Of a DNA stretch of 64,000 bases, positions 57,334 through 64,000 are shown piece by piece. The DNA is from Russula earlei (Eukaryota; Basidiomycota; Agaricomycetes; Russulales; Russulaceae), in the NCBI GenBank assembly GCA_025769875.1, contig JAGFNK010000027.1, forward strand, positions 62,001-126,000, in the 5' to 3' direction. A model generated the notes under the pieces. It had not been told where the DNA came from and searched no databases. It saw nothing but the letters and a program-made list of their open reading frames with translations. The translations under genes and the position numbers were made by a program. Every line of letters begins with the position of its first letter. Positions within the stretch are counted from its first letter, which is position 1.

Positions 57334-60300
57334 TTATGTCCGTATTGGAGCAGCGCGACGGTAGAAGAGCAGATAGGCACACCGGTCGTCCCCCCGTTCA
57401 TTATCGTGGCCCCCGAACACGTCCTCGTGTCGCACTGCACTCAGAGTCTCATCATCGATGTGTAGCCAAGCTTCGCCGGCACCGCCGTTGCCATCACCCC
57501 GCGTGCCCTCATCCCGGTTCGGGTGTAGCACGTCGAGTGTATAGTGTCCCCCACCTGCGGAGACCCCGTGATGGTAGAGCACGCCATAGAGGGTGTAGCG
57601 GGCAGGCTGGGCGGGTCGTCGCGCAGCGGGTGCCATGATGTCTGAACCGACGGGCCACCAAGTGGTCTCAGCGTCGGCTGCGACGGCAACAGAAAAAAGG
57701 ATAACGTACCGAGTGGGATTTCGAGCTCAGGTGAGAACTGGACATGTTTACCGATCTTGACTACGCCACGTGCGGCCGTATCATACAGGAATCGCTTAAG
57801 ATGAAGGACAAGTATGGAGGGGAGCGCTTCGATGAGCACTTGCTGAGATGCCTCGTTCGTACCGGACGGGCCAACCTGCACGGGTTGCGGCTGCGAGATA
57901 TGCGAGAGCGCGTCTTGAATGCTGCGGACAGAATCGCGCTGGGAAAGGCGTTTGGGGTTAGCCACAGGCTGAGTGAGCCGAAGGGGAAACAAAGAAAGAG
58001 CGACGGACCTGGATGTCGAGTTGGAGCGATCGCCAGTCTTCGACTACTACAGAGTCGCGCTGGTGTGGCGCGTGCAATGTGGAACGAAACTTTCCACCAA
58101 AGATGCGTGTGATGGGTGACTCGACTGATTTGGCCTATTTGTATTCGTACAATGACAATCGTTAAGCCCAGTATAGCGAACGTATAATTGGCGCACCGTG
58201 CGAGTGAGGACCATCCTGTTGCGCTTTCCGACCTCTGTCCAGCGCTCGCCGGATTGAGACTCTTCTTCTCGTTCCTCCACCTTGGGGCCTGAGGCAGGCT
58301 TAGGGTGGCTGATGGAAGCATGTAGCGCGAGCAGCTCTTCCTCGAGTGTGTCAAGGTAGAAGCCGAAAAACTCCTCCGCGTCCTCTTGATGACCACCCTA
58401 TACACGATTGATCAGCATAAATCACGAATGGTACTACGCGGGTATGGTAACGCACCCGCATAGTGTCAAACCGCTTCTTCTCCTTCATCGCATCATATAC
58501 ATAAGTCGGTGCGAATGAGTCGACGCCATCATCTTCTTTCTTCTCGTCTTCTCCGTCCCTCACCTTGCCCTTTGCTACGTGTTGCATTGACGGCTTCTCC
58601 TCGAATTCCTCCAAAAATCGCACCGTTGCATTCACAAGTGGCGTCACGCCGCCCCCACTCTCCTGACCTTCGCCCTGTCCGTGCTGACCCATCAGCCGGC
58701 CAAGATCTCTGAAGAGCTTCCAAAATGGCTGGCAATATAAGAGAAGCTGCAGCACGGCATTCGCAAAGCACATATTCCCGCTATTCACGAGCCCTCGGGC
58801 ACGCAATCGAGGCAAGGTAGCATTGTTCGTTGGGCGGAAGGGCGCCGCGCCATTGAGGAGAGTGAGGAGCTCCGCACGTCGAACGGGTGGGACACGGGAG
58901 AGCGGGGACGCAGGGATGGAGAAACCGACGACAGATGAGGTAGGAAGCGAGGATTTGGAAGTTGAGGCAGGAACGTCACCGATAGCTGGGCGAAGCAAAG
59001 ATGCCCACGACTTCTTGAGGACCGGGGGAGCGGTTGGCGGGGCAGGCGCAGATGTGGGCGTAATAGAGGAAGGCGCGGCAGTTGGGGATGGGAGTGCAGT
59101 TACCCCGAGAGAGGAAGTCGCGGGGGGTTCGGTAAGGGACGCTACGGGGGCCACCTCTTGGGCGGTGATGGAAACTGCGATGCTCACTGTCGGCTCACAT
59201 GACTCTGACCTAGATTTCACCTGAGAATGGGCTGTGCCAGCCGCCGAAATGGAGGTACTCGAGGAAAGAGGGGAGGCAGGGACGGGTGGGGTATCGGATA
59301 CAGTAGAAACCTCAGTCTCGGAGGAAGAAACGGTCTCGGGCAAATCGTTGCGAGGGGACTCTGCAGGATCCGAAGCTAGCTTTAACGGCTCTTCAGGGGC
59401 AGCTTGCGTTGATGAACGATCGGGTGGTGCAACGGCGTCGGCGTTGACAGATGTAGCCAAGGGAGCGGAAACCGTCAGCTTTGGGGATTCAGGAGGAGTG
59501 GGAAGCCGGAGAGCCTTTTCGAGGACGTCTGGCGGTGGACGAGAATACGGGGAGATGATGATAGCCGGTGCGTGGGACGGATTTGTCGGACGACGGGACC
59601 ATATAGCCCAACAACCAAACTGTTCCGTTGGATTCGATGAAGTGCTCTGCGTTTTTATCGGCACGCAGGCGAGCTGCGCAGGGATCTGTGGAGTCGATGG
59701 TGGCAAAATTTGGCTTGAACGGGAAGGTGGGCTAGATGGAGTACGAGGAGGACGTGATGGTGAGGAGTCTGGCGTAGATTCTTTTGCCGCGGGTTCGGGT
59801 GAAGTCTCTCGAGGCGGGTCAGATGACCCGGCGGATTGGTCGGCTGGTTCTGGGTCAAGTGGACCATCAAGTATCCTTGGAGGTTTCGGGGAGGGTGTTA
59901 CAGGTGATAGCGCGGGTGGAGGCGGCATGGAGAGTTGTTTTGGTAAAGGGGATATCGGGTGCTGAATTGCCCAGTTTTGCTGGTAAGGTGGATTAGGTTG
60001 AGATGTAGGAGGGGGATACGGGGGCGAATACGGAACTTGAGGCGAATGAGGTGGAGGGTACTTTTGGTGATGCGGATAAGAATTAGTGGATGATGGCTGT
60101 TGAGAAGGGTGCATAGGAACATGAGAGATGTATGGAGCATGTGATGGTGGTGGCTGGTGTGGAGGAGGGTTAGGGTGATGCGAATAACTTGGATTATAGT
60201 TGGAGCCAGGTACACCGCGGGAAACGCCATGGTACCCACCGCGAGCAGAGACACGAGGCGAAGGTGGGGCTGGTGAATGGCCATTCATGGGTGGAGGCGG

Positions 60301-60420
60301 ATATTGATACGGATAAGACGCGGGTACGTTGGTGTAGCCATAGTGATGCATATGCGGCGGGGGCGGGGGATAGTATGAAGGCCCCGGATGGGGGTAAGGT
60401 GATTGTGGGCCAGTTGGCAT
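57334..60420 (-). CDS. UBP3: Ubiquitin carboxyl-terminal hydrolase, UBP3/USP10 type
   Basis: A deubiquitinase; yeast Ubp3 with Bre5 acts in ER-Golgi traffic and ribophagy. A very long Pro/Ser-rich disordered N-terminus starts MPTGPQSPYPHPGPSYYPPP. Then SWASLLRPAIGD and RGLVNSGNMCFANAVLQLLL (catalytic Cys box), and an intron before GGHQEDAEEFFGFYLDTLEE. ITRIFGGKFRSTL, DSVRSIQDALSHIS and LPSILVLHLKRFLYD follow, then YTLYGVLYHHGVSAGGGHYT (catalytic His) and AWLHIDDETLSAVRHED (Asp side). It ends at TAA 57334-57336. A GTGAGT just upstream of ATG 60420 raises the chance of an additional 5' exon (MTDVRKDESGLLFIGW). Convergent with PMT4. Confidence 0.88.
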
Positions 60421-60813
60421 ACCGACTCACCCAGCCTATGAACAGCAAGCCAGACTCGTCTTTACGTACGTCAGTCAAGAGGAAATGACAGAGAGAGGAT
60501 GAGATCTACATACAGTGCAAGGGTAAATGTCAATCAAAGAGATCTGTTGTGCGAACGCGGATAGTTTTTGACCGAAAGGTGAGCCAATCCGTGCGCGGAC
60601 ATCAACTTTTTTTTTGCTGTGGCCCTCTTGTTTACGAGGTGAAAACCTGAGTTCGAGAGTGCGTTTTCGTGAGCCGTGATGCTTTTACGAGTACTTTGAC
60701 GGGTGGGGGTCTCCGCAAACTCGGTGATGGCGAGGAGGCAAGTAATTTATTTGTCCGAGCTTGGCTGATCGAGCCAGCCAATTCCCCCCTTGACTAATAC
60801 AGTTGCTCTTGCT

Positions 60814-63757
60814 CTACTCCACCTCGACTTCAACCTCCCCAGCCTCGTGCACAGTCGTCCCCAGCCCTGTCGATGTTGATCCCTGCGCGATCCCAACGAC
60901 CGACACCCTCCGTCTCTCTCCTGGGTCAACAACTCCCCCGCGCAGTCCTAGGCCGAGCACATACATCCCCGACCCCGTTCGCGGCGTCGCGGAGGGTCGA
61001 ATAGGTGATGGCAAAGGCGCCCCTTGATGGTGGTGATGTAGCTCGGGCATCGGAATGCGCAGCTGTTGCTGTAAAGCCGCGAGTGAGCTGACTTCCGGCG
61101 GAACTGGGCGGCGCATGTGAGGCGATGTGACGACGGCGCCGAAAGTGGGCGACGGACTCGAGGGCCGTGAAGACCCGCCGGATGCGAATAGGCCAGCGGC
61201 GAGCGAGGTCCATGATGGGAGCGTGTTCGCAGCGGGTGTGACTGGCCGAGATGAGGGGGGCGGCGAGGACGGCGTCTGTGGGAGCTCGTGTATCGCCAGT
61301 TTAAGCGCCGCAACGTCGTGCTCCAGGTCGTTGCGCTTGCGTGAAAACTGGCTCTGTGCTCGCGCTACTGTCGCGTCGCTGCCTTCTACGAATGCGCGCA
61401 CGGCCTGCCTCACGTCTTGCGCTTCCGCCTCGCTGGCAATCGCTCCTGGCACAGAGAGCAGTGTCGCGTACCCGCGTGCTATACGTTCCTCATCCGCGAC
61501 TCGGATCTCGAGCTCAACGCGTGCGTCCTCGTTGAAGTCGTCAAGTCTGGCCAGGATCGTCTGTAGCGCAGAGATCGGTAATAAAGACGATGGTGGAAGG
61601 GCTTGGACGGTCTGGCCCAACTCGCGGAGAGCCAAATGACAGTTACGGAAAGCCCGGTGAAGTTCATCATAGCGGTTTCTCGTCTTCCCAATCTCTGTGA
61701 GAAGGTTGGATGATGGGCTGTGTCCGGGGGAAGGTGGTGAGATAGAACTGGCTGGGGTTGACGGTGACTCGGGTCTTGTGTTATCATTATCAAGTTCATT
61801 AGAAGATGCTGATATGGTATCCTGTAGAGGTAGGGAAGCAGGCAGGGTGGAATGGGTATTTGCTGGAGACGATAATGATGGCGAAGAATGCGGTGACAAA
61901 AATGCTGGAGATCCTTGGGTAGACCGTGGGGTAGGTTGATATATTGTTGGGAAATGTTCAACAGGCGTTAACTCTGTTCGGGAATGAACAACAGGTAGGC
62001 CAGCTGGCGGGGTTTCTGGGGATACTGGGTCTTCAGGAACGGCTTCGGTAATAAATTGGATTGACTCTTGTGGACGGGGCGGGCAAATGGGTGAAGTCGC
62101 TGTGTCCACCTTCACCACTTCTGGCATGGCCTCCGTCACAACGCTGGGAGACTTGGCGGTGGAGGATGGCTCGCTAGACGCAGGAAGAACGACATGGCCA
62201 TCTTCATCGACCTCGGCGCGACCAAGCACGCGCTCGAGCTGCATCCGTCGCTCGGTCTCGATCTGTAATTCCTCTACGAGCGCCCTGACCGCATCTTGCG
62301 CAACCACGATCCGCGCCACGCTCCCGGTCCCGGCACTGAGGGTGGCCTCAACCTCCGAATGCGAAGCTGCGCCGTCAACAAGGGCGAGCAGTTCGCCCGC
62401 ATTGCTGACAACAGAGCTGAACTGCTGCGCGGTCGGAGCCTCCTCCCTCGCGCGCATCTCTTGCGCGCGGCGCACCCACCGCCGGAGCGCCTCGGCGAGT
62501 CGGTCCTCCCTCCCAACGACCGCAAGCCGAAGTGCGATCTCGCGCCGACGACCGTATGTCTCCCGCGCGAGCTGCTCAGTTGCTTCATCCAACACGTCGC
62601 GCAGTCGCGCAGACTGGCGCCGCTCAATGGCGAGCGCAGCCTGCAAAGAGGCGAGCTGCGTGTGTAGCGTGGACGTCGTTGCAGCGTGGCGCGCGGCGAG
62701 AGACTCGAGCGCTCGTTGTAGCGTGTCTGTTGTGACTTGAGAAAACTTCCTGCGGAGAGCGGTTCGAGAATGAAGAGGTAGAAGAGGATCGATCGGGCGT
62801 ACATGTAGCGAGAGACCATCTTGGCGGCGGTGTTATCATCGTGTTTGAGACGTTCGAGCTCGGCGAGTGCATCGCTCAGCCGTTGGCGCTCTTGCACTGT
62901 AGCCTTCTGCTCTGCCTCCAATTCGGCACGAGCTCCCTCGAGGTCGACGCGTAGCCTTCCAATCTCGTGCATCAGGTCCTCGTTCACAACCTCAAACTCC
63001 CCAGCAAGTTTGTGCAACTCTGCCCTGCATTCTTGCAGGCTCTCGAATGGCAATGTCCCTCTTCCATCCAACTCCGGGGCCTGGCCGTTAGGAGGGTACA
63101 CTCCGGCAGGAGGTGTAAGCGGTTGCGTCGGAGGCGATGAAGGTAAGCTCTGACGGCGCTCGAGTGTGCGCACCAGGTCTGCATACTCTCGTACTGTGCG
63201 ATCCATCATCCTTCCCTCCTCCTCGGCCGCACGCAGCCGAAGCATCAGCACATGTTCGCGCGCCAAGGCTTCCTCCTCGCGTGCGCCAGCCTTGGCCGCG
63301 GCACCGAACGCACTCTCCGCAGCGTAGTGTGCGCGAGAGGCCGCACCCTGTGTTTCCACAAACTGGGCTGTGCGTGCGCGGAAAGCGTCCTCTGCGAGGG
63401 TGAGTTTGTCGCTCGCGCGGCGCAGGGCGAGGGTAAGGTCGGGGAGCTGCAGCTCGGCGGGGCGCGGCGTCGAGTCGGGATGCGCACGAAGAGCCACGAG
63501 CTCTGCTTGCGCAGCGGCGTTCTCGTGTTCAAGAGACTGAGCGCGCTCTATGGCCACGGCGGCTTCCAGGGAGTGTCTCTGTAGTTTGAGTGAGGATAAA
63601 TGTGCTTCATGCTGGGAATGTCAAGTGAGGGTAGGCGGACGGGAACCACGTAATGCAGAAGGACATATACCTGGAAGCGAGCAACTGCCGTGCGCAAACT
63701 TGAAAGCTCGAGTGCCAACGGGTGATCATCGTCAATGTTGAACCCAACGTTGCTCAT
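60814..63757 (-). CDS. Large coiled-coil protein, function unknown
   Basis: Three exons: MSNVGFNIDDDHPLALELSS to RFQ (63757 to about 63,671); HEAHLSSLKLQRHSLEAAVA through KMVSRYM (about 63,620 to 62,808); and KFSQVTTDTLQRALESLAAR to the end at TAG 60814-60816. Long heptad-rich stretches dominate (residues 10-330 and again in the C-terminal half, for example TEIGKTRNRYDELHRAFRNC), with a Ser/Pro-rich disordered middle (SPSTPASSISPPSPGHSP). There is no motor, GTPase or kinase motif and no membrane span. The architecture suits a scaffold or cytoskeleton/polarity protein, but no family was recognised. It is divergent, 152 nt away, from the gene at the right edge. Confidence 0.75.
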
Positions 63758-63909
63758 TTGCTGCAGTTGCGATCCAAGACTTAAGCAGAGTCACACGGCG
63801 CTTCAGCGCTTGCTTCGCTTTCACGGTCACAGTCACTTATCTCCAATACACTGAACGTACCCAATCGGCCTAATCTACAACCCACAAAGACCTATTAACC
63901 GCATATACG
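63758..63909. promoter_or_regulatory. Divergent promoter, coiled-coil gene / right-edge gene
   Basis: 152 bases between opposing start codons, so this is a shared upstream region. Confidence 0.4.
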
Positions 63910-64000
63910 ATGGCTGAACAATCCGCTCAAAATCAGAGCCAAATGCAACAAGCCGCTGGTCCTAGTCACAGTCGCAAACGTCCTCGTAAAGGCCGCAAGG
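63910..64000 (+). CDS. 5' end of a gene running off the window
   Basis: ATG at 63910 opens an uninterrupted frame MAEQSAQNQSQMQQAAGPSH followed by a basic cluster SRKRPRKGRK that looks like a nuclear localisation signal. Only 30 codons are visible, so the product cannot be named. Confidence 0.5.
   Translation, partial: MAEQSAQNQSQMQQAAGPSHSRKRPRKGRK

Noticed and set aside
58823..59965. Long plus-strand frames opposite the UBP3 N-terminus
   Set aside because: Shadows of the Pro/Ser-rich disordered region; the minus strand carries the catalytic Cys and His boxes in a continuous gene.

Overview
The window looks like nuclear DNA of a filamentous basidiomycete (Agaricomycetes). The evidence is dense genes broken by many 45-70 nt GT-AG introns, CT-rich leaders, eukaryotic housekeeping proteins with basidiomycete-style sequences (CK2 beta, GUP1, DUG2, BuGZ, fibrillarin, PMT4, UBP3), a tRNA-Val(AAC), and a nested transposon island. 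The species cannot be named from the sequence alone. All exon joins were worked out by eye from splice consensus and family conservation.

Layout. 1-465: 3' end of an FAD monooxygenase with an apparent 1-nt frameshift. 2398-6105: divergent pair CKB1 (-) and GUP1 (+). 6106-21430: AT-richer transposon island with a decayed hAT element, three solo-like LTR insertions with 5-bp target duplications, an orphan CCHC gag-like gene and a decayed chromodomain Gypsy element on the minus strand. 21789-27174: a SET-domain gene split in its first exon by a retroposon with a poly-A tail and a 13-bp target duplication; that retroposon is itself split by a pogo-like DNA transposon with 55-bp inverted repeats and TA duplications. 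27175-30739: mostly empty, with one weak small gene. 30740-39833: compact block DUG2 (-) / RPAP3-like (+) / alpha-beta hydrolase (-) / BuGZ-like zinc finger (+), with two short divergent promoters. 39834-46352: a locally duplicated cluster of three small secreted protein genes around a truncated NACHT-ankyrin (STAND) relic. 46915-46988: tRNA-Val. 47225-49263: monocarboxylate-type MFS transporter (-). 49919-50170: an HSP20-like N-terminal fragment. 52371-64000: fibrillarin (+), PMT4 (+, one apparent frameshift), UBP3/USP10 deubiquitinase (-), a long coiled-coil protein (-), and the first codons of a gene running off the right edge.

The housekeeping genes do not form one pathway. They serve kinase signalling, GPI-anchor or lipid remodelling, glutathione turnover, HSP90/R2TP assembly, mitosis and splicing, rRNA 2'-O-methylation, protein O-mannosylation and deubiquitination. 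The two most notable things are the reconstructable order of insertions that broke the SET gene, and the fast-evolving secreted-protein cluster that shares promoter sequence, signal peptide and (in two copies) a 3' intron and last-exon sequence.
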